From contig OZ345381.1 in assembly GCA_977006965.1 (NCBI GenBank), positions 372,001 to 436,000 of the forward strand: a stretch of 64,000 nt of DNA, read 5' to 3'. The notes under the pieces are model-generated. The model did no database searches, was not told the origin of the DNA, and was given only the letters and a program-made list of their open reading frames with translations. Within the stretch, counting starts at the first letter, position 1. Each line of letters starts with the position of its first letter. Source of the stretch: Phymatolithon calcareum (taxonomy: Eukaryota > Rhodophyta > Florideophyceae > Hapalidiales). A program made the position numbers and the translations under genes. This document shows, piece by piece, positions 30,397-41,635 of this stretch.

Positions 30397-31646
30397 ATGG
30401 TGTTGTCGGGAGCGATGTAGGTAGTGCAGAAGGCGAGAGTATGTTCACTGCGGGATATATGTTATGTTCGTCATCATGACATGCGCTGCCTCACTGCCCG
30501 GGAGAGCGGGGGAATAGTGATCCGCGACCTGTTGTTGGGTCACGCTTTGTGGTGCTATCTCGCAGTATGCCATAGCAGTTTAGTGGACCAGGTGCGTGGT
30601 AACTGGTGGGCTGTTTGCTATCGGCCTGTCCGATCGGCCCCCGTTTCCAAATGAATCCAATTATTATCTCGAAACCGCATTTTGCACTGCTTTCAGGCAT
30701 GCCTGCAGGGCAGGGCGTGGAACAGCACAGCACGCGTGACTTACTGTTCAACAACGGCTTTAAGCTTGTCGCGTGATGATGAAACCTTTGTCTCGTTCGA
30801 AAACCCTAATTTTATTTTCATTGCAAAATTGATTGCCTTAGGTACAGTACTCTTTTCAGCTAACCTATCATCCACAGAAAGGCCGAAGTGGATGGCGATA
30901 ACAGCGAGGAGGGTTTACCGCGCCTGAACTTGGTGCAGGCGCGGCAAGGGCGACTGAGAGAGAGTGGAAGGATACTGCCTTCCGCTCTTTCCGCTCTTTC
31001 CATATTTGGTAGGTCGTGAAAAACAATAAAATTCTACAGAATTCTCTAGCGTACAGTATCTGAACTACAGTATTGAAATGGCAATAGCTCTTCCAATAGT
31101 TCAGGTCCACGTCGTTTTTATTCGCCAGAATTTTTTGTCTTTTAGCGAATTGGATGAGCTCAAGCAGAATGTTAACATAATTAATTAATTATGTTAAATT
31201 TAGATCCGTGGGCTGTCCTGTCGTTAAGTATCCAGTAAATTTCTATAATGTTATGTCATATGATACAGACAAGGGAATGTTTCCCTTGCTACGTAGCAAT
31301 GTGTAAATTTACTGTACTGTACATGCATATTTCATTACAGTACTTCACGAATAAAATTCTGATTACTTTTTCGCAGTCCCCAAAAGTAATCAAAATAGTA
31401 GAAAAGTTTTAAGAGTATGATAATGCAGAAAACTGATCTCAATTTTTCTCGTAGACTTCTTTCCGTCCACCATATGGTATTGCTCGTCGCGGGAGATTAA
31501 GTGCGCACTGCTCTTACTGTACCTTTGTTGCCATCAATTCTGCCGTTGTCGACCTCCAAGCCATGCCAACGTTGCCCTCGATCAACTTTGGATCGCTTGC
31601 ACGCCTGATAGCGATTCCGCAGACTGCCACCTAACGGCCCGCAAAA
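30397..31646. other. intergenic region between divergent zinc-finger and XRN genes
   Basis: About 1.25 kb with no recognised gene. It contains a 26-bp palindrome (31172-31197) and TCATATGATAC near 31257. It becomes strongly AT-rich from about 31000. Confidence 0.45.
31172..31197. repeat. perfect 26-bp AT palindrome
   Basis: TTAACATAATTAA followed directly by its reverse complement. It lies about 450 bases upstream of the XRN start. Confidence 0.9.
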
Positions 31647-33803
31647 ATGGGTAGGTCAGTGTAGCGTCACATATCCGTTCGCTGCGAACGTCGGCAAGGC
31701 TTCGTAACTAACTCTTCCATGTCAAATTCATTTTGAAATCTCGATGTGATTCTTTTGTTTGCATCGACAATAGGAATTCCAAAAATGTTCCGATTCCTCA
31801 CGGATCGCTACCCTCTAATTATGCAAAGTCTCGATGAAGACCATGAGTTTGACCATTTTTATCTGGACATGAACGGCATAATACATCAGTGTACCCACCC
31901 AAATGATGACGAGATAGCAATTCAGGATCTCGATGAAATGTTTGCTCGAATTTTCAACTATACCGACAGACTTTTCCGCATTGTGGCTCCGAAACGTCTC
32001 ATGTTTCTCGCAGTCGACGGCGTCGCCCCTCGCGCAAAAATGAATCAGCAGCGAAGCCGCAGATTTCGTTCCGCAAAAGACGCAGAGCGCGCCATGGCAG
32101 AGGCCATTGCTCGCGGAGACGAAATCCCGCCCGGCGTGCCCTTTGATTCCAATTGCATCACCCCAGGCACTCAATTCATGTACCAGCTTTCCAACAATTT
32201 TCGGGAGTGGGTTGACAAGAAAATGCAAACAGACCCCGCCTGGCAGCAGGGATGCACGGTCGTTTTTTCCGGGTCGGAAGTGCCGGGTGAAGGGGAGCAC
32301 AAAATCATGGACTATATTAGAGCTTGGAAAAAGTCTGATGCCTATTCTCCGCAAATTCGCCACTGTATGTATGGCCTCGATGCCGATCTTATGATGCTCG
32401 GTCTTGTCGCGCATGCGCCACATTTCACCTTGCTGCGCGAGAAAATGAAGTTTACGAAGGGGGGGCGCAAAACACCGCAGATGAAAGGCACGGCAAGTGA
32501 TGCTGATGAATTTCAATTATTGGAAATTTCAAGGCTTCGTGACATGCTCTTTTTAGAATTCAAGCGCGGAAGAGATGACCCGCCCTATACTCGCCGCTCG
32601 CGCTCATTTTTGGAACGTCAATATGACGCTAACTCAAACCAAAACTCTGCAACTAACTCAACACCATCGAATTCTACACAGCGAAGCAATTTTAAAGTTG
32701 TTGCCTCCCGTGTTGTCGACGATTTCGTGTTCATGTGCATGCTTGTAGGCAATGATTTTTTACCACATCTACCCCATCTGGATATCGCCGAAGGTGCTAT
32801 TAATGTGATGTTTCGCGTCTACAAGGATATGCTCCCTGGTTGGGGTGACTATCTCACCGATCGACATCGTTTACATCATGGCCGGCTTCAATCCTTTCTC
32901 AAACGCGTAGGCGATGGAGAACCTCAATACTTTGAGCAACGTGCACGTAAGGATAACATCTCAGATTACAAGACCGAGCGTTACCGCGAAGCCTATTACC
33001 GAGAGAAATTTGGTTTCGATGTGAACGCCGATAGTGCCAAGGACAAGTTGCTGCGATTGCGCCGAATCTACATGGAAGGACTGCATTGGGTGCTGCAATA
33101 CTACCACAATGGTGTATCGTCGTGGAACTGGTACTACCCTGACTTTTATGCTATCCTCGCAAGCGATATGGTCAATCTGCGAAAGGTCAAAGTTCAGTTT
33201 CAAAGAGGAAGGCCGTTTCGTCCGCTGACACAGCTAATGGCAGTGCTTCCACCGGAGAGTGCATTTTTCCTCCCCGATCCAATGCGTGATCTCATGATTA
33301 ACCCGCAATCTCCAGTCGTTGATTTTTATCCTACTGAATTTGTCAGCGATCAAAACGGAAAGAGAAATGCATGGGAGGCTGTGGTCATCGTTCCGTTCAT
33401 CGAAGAGGATCGTTTGCTTGAAGCCATAAGCCAAATTAACCCTGAGACGGAATTGACGCATGAAGAGCGAGAGCGGGATAAGTTTGGACGAGAGAATTGG
33501 TTCCATGCCAAAGACTATCCTGCAATAGATTACAACATTCCGCCGGTGAGACCGAGCAAATTTGTGCCTCGATTTTCGTCCCGGAGTCGAAGCCAAAGCC
33601 CACGCAAAACCCGATCAGGACAAGCGGAACGCTTAGCAGACCGAAAAGGCGTCGCTTCACGTAGTAGAAGTGGTGGAAACGGAAAGACGGCACCACCGAG
33701 GCGACGCGGTACAAGCAACCCAAATGCTGCAAGAGGCAATCTGAACAACGGCAAAGTCAGGGACGCTAGTGGAATCGAAGAATTTCTTGACACCGTGGAA
33801 TAG
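31647..33803 (+). CDS. XRN1-like: XRN-family 5'-3' exoribonuclease, XRN1-like
   Basis: Degrades 5'-monophosphorylated RNA from the 5' end. Exon 1 is only the four bases ATGG at 31647-31650. A 123-nt intron (GTAGGT ... ACAATAG) follows and exon 2 runs 31774-33803, giving MGIPKMFRFLTDRYP, the family start. The protein is 677 residues. N-terminal XRN motifs include YLDMNGIIHQC, AVDGVAPRAKMNQQRSRRF (Mg2+ and 5'-phosphate pocket), FDSNCITPGT, GEGEHKIM and YGLDADLMMLGL, followed by VGNDFLPHLPHL of the second segment. It is much shorter than animal or yeast XRN1 and ends in an Arg/Ser-rich tail (after about 600). The sequence is closer to XRN1 than XRN2; no clear nuclear localisation signal, so location is uncertain. 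Confidence 0.93.
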
Positions 33804-35515
33804 AATTTTGATGCCAAACGAGTGTAAAAACGTGGGGAAATGGAAAGGCAATATGTGGTGCTGTCGCTCAAGGTTGTTTCCAATACACACATCTGAGCAA
33901 GTAGCACTTTTTTGTTTGCCAAGAAACTGCAGCAGAGCACTCCCTTGGTCACAGAACACACATGCTTGCCCTGTGATCGAGGGCGCAATAAATAAAAGTG
34001 TCCTTCTTCCATGCAGTGGGTTGGAAGGAGGCTCCAATCTATCGGCAAATGACTTTAGCACGAAGAAAAGAGTGACTTGTTGTCACCCGAAGGTAAGCCG
34101 GCTGAAGACTGTACGACCGGATAGAACCTTTGGCCAAAACCGAAGCGATATGAACCATGGTGCAACTCAAAATCACAACGGGAACTGCAAGTTCGTTAGG
34201 ACCACAAGTCACGAAAGATTTTGTCAGAAATGCTGTGACTGATTGTCTTCTTTCTAATAAGAACATTTGCGAAGACGTGGCGCAGCACGCAGTGCGGTGG
34301 GCGGCTTTTAACTTGCTGTCAACAGACTGTACGATTCGGGGGTGTGCAGACCGGGGATGATTGCCTGGTGCCGAGCGATGATAAGCCCATCGTGAATGCA
34401 GGGGAACTCGTCAAGTGTGCCTGTCGCAAAACGAATAGACTGTAGAGAGAAAAGCGTTTTGAAATGCCTGCTCTCGCGCAATGAGTGGACCGATCGTGTC
34501 TGCACTGAGCATGCTGTAAAGCTGCTACTCACGACCTCTATGATAGAGGTCCTGCCGAGGAAAAAAAATCGGGGCGAATCAACATATCAATCTGAGAATC
34601 TTATTCACTTCCAAGTGAGCCATGACCATGTATTTAAAAATATCTTGAGAATCGTAGAATCTACGATTGGGGACATCTAATCTAGTTGATACTGTCCCCT
34701 CAAGGTGGAGAAGCCAACTGGCGTCAAAATGATGATGCGACATGGTGCGTAGTCGATCTGATGGCGAACAAAGTGCAGTTTCCACTCCAAGAGTAGATCT
34801 TATACATGATGATGGTAAAAGCTTATTCGTCGTAAGACCGAGCGCAGGAGATTCAAGAGTCGTAGCATCGTGCGTGACGCGGCGTGCAGCCGGCCAGAAG
34901 CATTCAGAATCACAGATATATCAACGAAACATCGCCAAATTATTTCCTGTGGGTGGCGACTAATTTGCCAAGGATAGGATAGGTGCGGGGGCCGTGTCAC
35001 GCTTTCGACGGGCGGATCGGCACATGGTGTCCGCATCGTACTGTACTTAGAGATGAGATTTTGTTTGATAGGTTCACCGATTGTGGAAGAGCTTCGACGC
35101 GTGTTCTCCCTGTGCTTCAACACGTAGCCTACGCGTTGAAGTACAGTTAGTACAATGCATGAACTGGGAAATCTGACGACGACTGTATCATGCAAAGCAT
35201 TCTTTCCCTTGTACAGTGTATGAGGGCTTCGAGACTACTATTCAATTTGGGTGGTGCGGAAAATATTCACTGGCACATCGAAGGAAACCATATCGATCGA
35301 TCATGAAGAGCCTCTCCTTCTGGCGCAAGCAAAACAGGCCTATCTACATAAACTGCATCCTATTTGTAAACGAGCAACTTGCTGGTCAAACCGCCGGGGA
35401 TCGCAACGGTAAACGGGATCCGCACAGGCATTATGTACCGCCGCTTATTCCTTCCCAAGTCTTAGGACTCCCAAGGATCAGAACAATTCACCCACGCGCA
35501 CCATATACCAGTCTC
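33804..35515. other. intergenic region
   Basis: About 1.7 kb between convergent XRN and SHMT genes with no recognised gene. AATAAATAAA at about 33989 could serve XRN polyadenylation. Short inverted repeats occur at 34637-34660 and 35085-35135. Frames at 35216-35713 overlap the SHMT end antisense. Confidence 0.45.
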
Positions 35516-37021
35516 TTATTGCGGGTACATCATCTCATCACGCTCAAACCCGACCGTATCAAATCCGATAGCGAATTGTTTCACCTCCTCGTTCAATTCC
35601 GCCATCTCCTTAGCCCCCTCACCTGCGTCAAGTGCCTCCCTGAATTGCTTCATCTTTCCTCCTTCCCCAACGCTCGCCTTCACCTGCTTGGCGATCGCGA
35701 TACCTCTATCTAAAAAGTCCCCGATCCTTTCAAAGTCGCCCTCCATACATCCACGCGTCGTCATTGCGTGCGTCCCGAGTCTGATCCCGCCAGGATTGAA
35801 CGCCGACACGTCTCCTGGCACTGTATTCTTATTCAATGCGATTCCAGACAGTTCGAGCACACGCTCTGCGCGTGCGCCATCAATTCCGCTCGATTTCAGA
35901 TTCACCAACATCAGATGATTGTCTGTACCACCGCTTACCAACTCATATCCGCGACTCATAAGACTATCCGCCAGCACGCTCGCATTTTTTAGAACCTGAC
36001 TTTGATACTTGACAAAATCTGGTGCTTTGGCCATTTTGAGAGCCACCGCAAGCGCCGCGATTGTATGGTTATGTGGACCACCTTGCAAACCCGGAAATAC
36101 CGCCGAGTTAATCGGACCTTCCAACTCATACGGGATCTCCTCGCCCTTCTTCGTCACACCGCGCACACCTTTTCGGAAGAATATCAGTGCACCGCGTGGA
36201 CCGCGCAATGCTTTATGCGTCGTTGACGTCACCACGTCCGCATGCTCAAATGGCGATGGAACCACACCAGCGGCAACGAGACCCGAGATGTGAGCCATGT
36301 CCGCCAAAAGGTATGCACCAACCTTATCGGCAACAGCGCGCATGCGCGGGTAGTCATAATGTCTAGGATAAGCACTGGCACCTGCGATAATCAGTTTCGG
36401 GCGAAAGAGGACCGCAGATTCTTCGAGCTTATCGTAGTCGATGATACCAGTTTTCTCATTAAGTCGATACGGCATGGACTCGAAGAACAACGAAGTAGCA
36501 CTCACTCGCTTCTTGTCGGTCATAAAGCCGTGCGACAAATGGCCGCCATGCGGGAGATCGAGCGAAAGAATGCGGTCATGTGGACGCAACAGCGCAGTAT
36601 ACACTGCGAGATTGCTAGGTGACCCGGAAAGCGCCTGCACGTTGACGCCCCATTTCTCCGGGTCCAGATTAAACGCTTCCAGAGCGCGCTGTTGACAGAG
36701 TCTCTCGGAGGCGTCGATGAATTCGTTCCCGCCATAGTAGCGGGCGCCAGGATATCCTTCGGAATACTTATTGGTCATGATCGAGCCGACAGCTTCCAAA
36801 ACAGCGCGGCTTGTGAAGTTTTCTGATGGGATGAGCTGGATGTTAGTAATCTGACGGGCCTTTTCACGTTCGATGATAGCGTGCAGCTCAGGATCCACAA
36901 TTGACAAGGGCAGATTCAGCGCTGATGTGGCGCCGGTTGCTCCAGCAGGGACAGCCGTCGATAGGGAGCGGTGGGCGAAGCCATGGAATGGTCGAAGATG
37001 ACGAGAGAGAAGGCGTATCAT
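35516..37021 (-). CDS. SHMT: serine hydroxymethyltransferase, organellar
   Basis: A 501-residue PLP enzyme interconverting serine plus tetrahydrofolate with glycine plus 5,10-methylene-THF. The ATG at 37021 gives [22 protein letters not shown], an Arg-rich amphipathic presequence without acids, typical of mitochondria. Family motifs: [70 protein letters not shown] with the PLP lysine, and [11 protein letters not shown]. Length and motif order are complete; no intron is needed. A mitochondrial location would fit photorespiratory glycine use together with the methyl cycle gene at 2007. A plastid location cannot be excluded. Confidence 0.95.
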   Translation of the reverse strand: MIRLLSRHLRPFHGFAHRSLSTAVPAGATGATSALNLPLSIVDPELHAIIEREKARQITNIQLIPSENFTSRAVLEAVGSIMTNKYSEGYPGARYYGGNEFIDASERLCQQRALEAFNLDPEKWGVNVQALSGSPSNLAVYTALLRPHDRILSLDLPHGGHLSHGFMTDKKRVSATSLFFESMPYRLNEKTGIIDYDKLEESAVLFRPKLIIAGASAYPRHYDYPRMRAVADKVGAYLLADMAHISGLVAAGVVPSPFEHADVVTSTTHKALRGPRGALIFFRKGVRGVTKKGEEIPYELEGPINSAVFPGLQGGPHNHTIAALAVALKMAKAPDFVKYQSQVLKNASVLADSLMSRGYELVSGGTDNHLMLVNLKSSGIDGARAERVLELSGIALNKNTVPGDVSAFNPGGIRLGTHAMTTRGCMEGDFERIGDFLDRGIAIAKQVKASVGEGGKMKQFREALDAGEGAKEMAELNEEVKQFAIGFDTVGFERDEMMYPQ

Positions 37022-38408
37022 GTTGAAAATGTGCCCTGGTGAAGAAATTGTTGAAGCAATTATTGATGGGAGCGGGAGCACACTGCGCAGTCAAATACTG
37101 TTGAGGGCAATACGAGTACGGACCAACAATGACGGATCAATAACGAGTGTGGAAATCGTGTGGGCAGAAAAACGCCAAGCGAGGTGTGGTGTATGAGTAC
37201 CTTGTCAGAAGCGCCGCCACAATGAGGAGCAGTTGCCCAATGAAAATACATAACAAAATTCAGTAGCCAACAAAATGGACACGCCAAAAAATCAGATGCA
37301 GCCTCTCTCAGCATCGAATAGACAAGGTAAACTTTTGCGATCGCAAAGCACAGCCAATGTCTTCAAATCAACACCGTTCTTTACCGAAGAGAATAACAAT
37401 GCTTGGTTTTGTCGTTCTCTGCGGTAAAGAACGGTGTAGATTTGAAGTGCTTTGTACAAAATATATTGTACTCTTGCTCCGCTTTATACACCGGGATGAT
37501 GAACTCCCAAAAGACACACAGACCTGAGGTAAGCAAGGGTTTCCAATCTCAGACTTGAAAAGTGTGAATCGTGACGAATCTCCATGAGATAGGCTTGTCA
37601 GTTGTGCAACGACAGTGGTAATATCAAAGAAATCGAATATGACAGCAGTAATGAACTCGAAAAGCCAGGTGAACTCCGCGGTAGGTCATGTACGATCATC
37701 ATTGTTGAAAACTGCAACGAGAGAAACAGGAGAAGTGACCATCTGGCTCGACCTTTCGCCGCGGAGGCGAATTGCTGTGGTTTAAGAGAACAAAGAATGG
37801 ATTGTCGAGAAACCTCAAATTACTTTTGGAGTCCCTCAGCAGCCACTGCAGCATGTGTTGACACAGCATGTGAAACGTAACTTTTGTAAAGATCACGCTG
37901 CAATGTTGAAGAATCGAAGATATTGCACCTCATAAATTGGCTTAGCGTTTCTATGTTGCCACCATTAGACAGCAATACAACCTATCGCGAGGCATTGCAA
38001 CACCGAGCGAAGTCCGACGCATGTTCTCGGGGCTCTGGTTTCGTTGTCGAATTTGAAGAAATTTTGTACCGTCTTCAAAAACTTTTGGATGGGTGTCTTC
38101 CTTCTGAATCGGACGAAATGGTAAAACGTCTTAAACATAGCGAACCCACTTCTCCCACCCCGAAGATGACCCGACACATGCTTTTCGTCGTTATTGATGT
38201 TCAAAGCAATGATGGGGCGCGAGGATTCCGAGAAAAGTGTGCAATTCCCAAGGTGTACCGATAACCGTTCTATACAGCTGTAACATGAAAACGAAAAATC
38301 CAAGCTGTTGTTCGTTCTGTACTTGTACTTGACGGGTTAACGTGCAACGCGAACCTACCATGACCAGAAGAGAAAGCCTCTTCTTGCGGAAACACTCTAC
38401 TTTCGGCA
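37022..38408. other. intergenic region with long hairpin
   Basis: About 1.4 kb without a recognised gene. The inverted repeat at 37361-37447 is the only structure. Short frames at 37602-38264 have no family features. Confidence 0.45.
37361..37447. repeat. hairpin with 26-bp arms and structured loop
   Basis: The left arm 37361-37386 (CTTCAAATCAACACCG...) and right arm 37422-37447 pair with one mismatch. The 35-base loop pairs further (AGAGAA with TTCTCT, ACAA with TTGT). An outer AAAGCA/TGCTTT extends it across a bulge. It lies upstream of the SHMT gene. Confidence 0.85.
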
Positions 38409-39737
38409 TTACGACCTTCCACGCGAGCCCCGCCCACGGCCTCCTCCGCGACCACCACCACGACCACCACCACGGCCTCGCCCCCTCCCTCGCCCCCTCC
38501 CTCGCCCCCGTCCGCGGCCCCGCCCGCTCTCATTCGGATCTCGTGGCAAGCGTATGCGCCCGCCTCGGCCCTTATCTGGGCCAAACCTTTTTCTCGGGGC
38601 TTCAGCGCTCGGATCCAAATCCTCCGTCGGTGGCTCAGGTGCATCGATGACGTCTGGATCGCGAGCCCCTGTGCGTTTTGAAAGGGGCAGGACATCGCCC
38701 GCTGCGGCATCCTCTTCCTCATCCTCCTCCTCAAAAGACCCAGCCACGAGAAATGAATAGGCACTACCTGCACTTTCCCCGGCGGCCATCACTCGCGCTG
38801 TTTCGACGGCCACACGTCGAGACACCCATTGTGTGTCCACCTCGTCTGCGTCGACACCACCAAAAGTCTCCACATTCTCAATCACCGCCCCGCGTGCACG
38901 GTTTGCATGCTTTCCGACTGCACGTGTTGCGCCAGCAGGGGGCGTCCAACCGTCAAGCAGAAGACCGACAGTGGCGTCCACATCTCCCTTCGTTTCTTTC
39001 AATGCCTTACGTGCCGTGGCTAGTGAGGCAGACGGCAGAAGTTCGAGCACGGCGCGCACATCCGGGTCAAGCGATTCCGCGCCTTCAAGCGCGAATCTGT
39101 ATGCCTGCGCGACCGACGGGGGTTCAGATAGCGGAACGCCGAGTAGGGCGTCGGACAGGAGGAGACAAGCGCCCTGCAGATACTTTTCCACATGCAAACC
39201 ACAGGGATATTTTTTGTCCAAATATTCCTTTGTTGCGGACAGTTTGCAGAGTGCGTGCCAGGATGCTGCACGTTCAGAGGCGTCTGTAGGGTCACCGCCA
39301 AGTGCAATTGCGTCAACCACAGCCTTGCGTGCCCCGGAATGCACAAGCGAGAGGAGCAAGTCGACGCAGTCCGCGAGTAACTCGACATGGCCGAGCTTGG
39401 CTGAGCGCAAAGACACGCGTGCAAGGCGGGCGATCGCATCGACAACAGCGGGAGATAGCTCATTCAGTAGCGACGCAGCAGCACCATAGGGAAAAAGCGC
39501 TATGACGTCCAAAACTGAGGCGGCGTCTTCGGGTGGTGACGACAGGAAATGCCGAAGAGCTAAGGCGTCCACTGCGCACCAGGGCTTCCATGGGTCTGGT
39601 CTTGCACGCGGACGTGTTCGATGAAGGAGGTAGCTTGAGAGGAAGAGCGGGGAGAGCGGTAACGCAGGAGCAATGGGCGGTAGCGGTCCGTCTAGAAGAC
39701 TGTTGTCGGACGGGCTGAAGTGGTCAGCGGAAAGCAT
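38409..39737 (-). CDS. CUE-domain protein with RGG-rich tail, possibly ASCC2-like
   Basis: A 442-residue protein with ATG at 39737. The N-terminal half is helical, Leu/Ala-rich (about 20-215). A CUE-type ubiquitin-binding domain follows: LDPDVRAVLELLPSASLATA ... KALKETKGDVDATVGLLL (about 225-265). An acidic region (EEEDEEEDAAAG) and a C-terminal RG/RGG run of about 40 residues end the chain; its coding DNA is a degenerate GGN repeat at 38410-38520. The order helical domain, CUE, charged tail resembles ASCC2, a subunit of the ASCC complex that rescues stalled ribosomes and repairs alkylated DNA. That specific identity is inference; the CUE and RGG assignments are stronger. Confidence 0.6.
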   Translation of the reverse strand: MLSADHFSPSDNSLLDGPLPPIAPALPLSPLFLSSYLLHRTRPRARPDPWKPWCAVDALALRHFLSSPPEDAASVLDVIALFPYGAAASLLNELSPAVVDAIARLARVSLRSAKLGHVELLADCVDLLLSLVHSGARKAVVDAIALGGDPTDASERAASWHALCKLSATKEYLDKKYPCGLHVEKYLQGACLLLSDALLGVPLSEPPSVAQAYRFALEGAESLDPDVRAVLELLPSASLATARKALKETKGDVDATVGLLLDGWTPPAGATRAVGKHANRARGAVIENVETFGGVDADEVDTQWVSRRVAVETARVMAAGESAGSAYSFLVAGSFEEEDEEEDAAAGDVLPLSKRTGARDPDVIDAPEPPTEDLDPSAEAPRKRFGPDKGRGGRIRLPRDPNESGRGRGRGRGRGRGRGRGRGGGRGGGRGGGRGRGSRGRS

Positions 39738-39863
39738 CTTGAATGGTTAGTTTTCAAACTCGAAGAGACTATAGTTCCGGAAATGCCTCTACGGTTCAAA
39801 GGGCTCAGCAAATCGAGGTAACGTGTAGATCTTTTACCGTCGGTTCCAAGCTGTGTACGGAAG

Positions 39864-40055
39864 ATGAGAGAGCAACTCTGCGATGACCAGCGCGTGCGCT
39901 GGATGACTTTGCTTGTTGGACTCAACCGAAAAACTGCTGTCCACGTGGCCACGTGCGATCTGTTTGGGAATCGGACTTGCGGAGATCAGATCAATCGTGA
40001 TCTTGCCGCAATGGACAAAATTTTGCGGATAGTTGAGGGCCTGGGGCAGCCGTAG
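39864..40055 (+). CDS. small hypothetical protein, 63 residues
   Basis: Starts at ATG 39864 (MREQLCDDQRVRWMTLLVGL) and ends at a stop in 40055. The predicted chain mixes a helix with beta-like segments and reads like a folded small protein. A weak likeness to Sm-like Gemin7 proteins was considered but is not convincing. It lies 127 bases from the divergent CUE gene and 97 bases before the lumen-protein start. An extra upstream exon is possible. Confidence 0.3.
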   Translation: MREQLCDDQRVRWMTLLVGLNRKTAVHVATCDLFGNRTCGDQINRDLAAMDKILRIVEGLGQP

Positions 40056-40151
40056 ATTAACACTGTACAGATACTGAGCATTGCCAACATTTCGGCTCTA
40101 CCCAACGTGCGTTCTTCTGCTCCAATAAGTTCACAGACGGCGACCAGCGAA

Positions 40152-40796
40152 ATGGCGTTCGTGACTCTGCCAGGAGCCCTTCCTCGCTCGGCTTCTTCGC
40201 GCCCAGATATGCGACGTTGCCCCGTGACGTGCGCTCTGAAGTCTACCGAGCCCGTTTCTCGACGCTCACTCCTCGCAGGTATAGCCGCTCTGGCAGGGCT
40301 TTCCGCTGTCCCCGGAAACGCCAGCGCGGCTAGTGGGACAGGTCTGGAGAAGGCGGTTAGCAAGTACTTTTTCCCGAAGGAAGGCTTCAATGCCCCGGAT
40401 GCACCGCTGGCAGGTTCAATAGACCGTAGTGTGCTCGAATCAGCGGAAGGACAGGCAGCGCTTAAGACGCTTAAGGGGTATCAGTCGAAGGTCGATGAGT
40501 TGTATGCTGAATTCAAGAATGATCCCCAGACGAAACTAAACGCGAAAGTGAAGGAAGCGTTCCAAATTTCGGAACTGAGAAAAGCACTCAACACGTTTGA
40601 CGAAGCGTTCGATGAGGATGCTCAGAAGGAGACTGATAAGGTTGTGCGTGGCATCATTCAGGATATTGGTGAGTTGCAGACTGCTGCGGCTTTGAAGGAA
40701 GGTGCAACGAGGACGAAAAAGAAAATTGAAAGGACCCAGGATTGGTTTGAGAAACTGGTCGGTGACTTCAAGAAGCTTCTCTCTTTTTACGCATAA
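40152..40796 (+). CDS. thylakoid-lumen helical protein, Tat-imported, PsbQ-like
   Basis: A 214-residue precursor from ATG 40152. It has a bipartite presequence: a plastid transit part starting MAFVTLPGALPRSASSRP, then a twin-arginine lumen signal SRRSLLAGIAALAGLSAVPG ending NASA, with cleavage after about residue 59. The mature part (about 155 residues) is Lys/Glu-rich and helical, without cysteines: YQSKVDELYAEFKNDP, LRKALNTFDEAFDEDAQKET, DWFEKLVGDFKKLLSFYA. Size and fold class fit a four-helix lumen subunit such as PsbQ' of red-algal photosystem II, but no diagnostic PsbQ residues were recognised. Targeting is well supported; the subunit identity is tentative. Confidence 0.7.
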   Translation: MAFVTLPGALPRSASSRPDMRRCPVTCALKSTEPVSRRSLLAGIAALAGLSAVPGNASAASGTGLEKAVSKYFFPKEGFNAPDAPLAGSIDRSVLESAEGQAALKTLKGYQSKVDELYAEFKNDPQTKLNAKVKEAFQISELRKALNTFDEAFDEDAQKETDKVVRGIIQDIGELQTAAALKEGATRTKKKIERTQDWFEKLVGDFKKLLSFYA

Positions 40797-41069
40797 TCAA
40801 GACGTATCCACCTGCGTCGGTAACAGATCTTTCCTTCAGTTAATATGTTCTGCACACTGGTCAGAACAACAGCAAAAGTCCTTCGCGCACAGCCAAATGG
40901 AGCGTTTAGACGCTTTTATTCAACCAGAATGTAGTCATGCCTTAAAAATAAAGAAAAATTTGGCAGCGTCCATCCCGAAACTTGGGGCCGATGCTTTCGA
41001 ATGGTGCTACGCCAGTCACATGTTCCACGGTTATTGAAGTGAATTTTCGTACCCTGGAAACAGTATTGC

Positions 41070-41432
41070 TTACGGAAACGTCGGGAACCAGGCGGGGCGT
41101 TCTCTCCGGCGACAAAATGACGAGGTCGGGCCGAGTTTAGGGAACGTTTTCTTGTTCATCTCCAGAAAGCGCTGGCGCCTCAGAATGTGCGGACTGTCCT
41201 TCGCGCGCTTAAGAAACCCATGCTTCCGTCGATACTTCAGCAGATTCGGGATAAATGTTCGCTTCGGCATATTGCGCGGCAGGAACGGCCGGGTTGAGAT
41301 GAAGAGATGTGATCGCTGTTGCAAGTGATCAATTTGCACTGGCAGCTGCTCTTCTTGGCTAAACCATACGTGGATATGCCACGTGTTTCGATTCAGACAC
41401 GTTTCAGACAGCGGGTCAGAATCATAGCTCAT
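41070..41432 (-). CDS. ribosomal protein bL34, mitochondrial-type
   Basis: A 120-residue protein whose residues about 55-97 match bL34: KRTFIPNLLKYRRKHGFLKR then ILRRQRFLEMNKKTFP, the 'K-R-T-x-x-P...K-R-x-x-HGF-x-x-R' pattern of the large-subunit protein at the exit side of 23S rRNA. The first 54 residues form an extension without a clear presequence, so the true start could be MPKRTF (residue 55) or a spliced exon may precede it. Short bL34 proteins of mitochondria often carry such an extension. It is head to head with BRAP2. Confidence 0.6.
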   Translation of the reverse strand: MSYDSDPLSETCLNRNTWHIHVWFSQEEQLPVQIDHLQQRSHLFISTRPFLPRNMPKRTFIPNLLKYRRKHGFLKRAKDSPHILRRQRFLEMNKKTFPKLGPTSSFCRRRERPAWFPTFP

Positions 41433-41473
41433 AGTGAACGTCCTCTGAAATAGTTTCCAAATACTTTATTGCG

Positions 41474-41496
41474 CGTATCATACGATATCATACGAC
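41474..41496. promoter_or_regulatory. candidate element: duplicated TATCATACGA in divergent promoter
   Basis: In the 203-base spacer between bL34m and BRAP2, GTATCATACGA (41475-41485) is repeated as TATCATACGA at 41486-41495, two tandem copies of the TATCATA word. The role as promoter element is inferred from position and recurrence. Confidence 0.35.
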
Positions 41497-41635
41497 ACCC
41501 AATCCCGGACAAGAAGTCTACACGACTTCATTCAAAATTAGCATTTCGACCTCCACTGTACCACGCCATCCTATTTCCATGCCCAAGCCGCGCTCGTGAA
41601 CACACCTGCCTTCGTGTTATTCTCCCACGCACCGC

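Noticed and set aside
35216-35713. 165-codon plus-strand frame
   Set aside because: Its second half is antisense to the certain SHMT gene and no domain is visible.
39692-39952. Minus-strand frame over the CUE/small-ORF spacer
   Set aside because: Overlaps the start of the CUE gene and has no support.
39864-40055. Gemin7 or Sm-like identity of the small protein
   Set aside because: Only a few residues resemble the Sm2 region; the length and spacing do not fit well.
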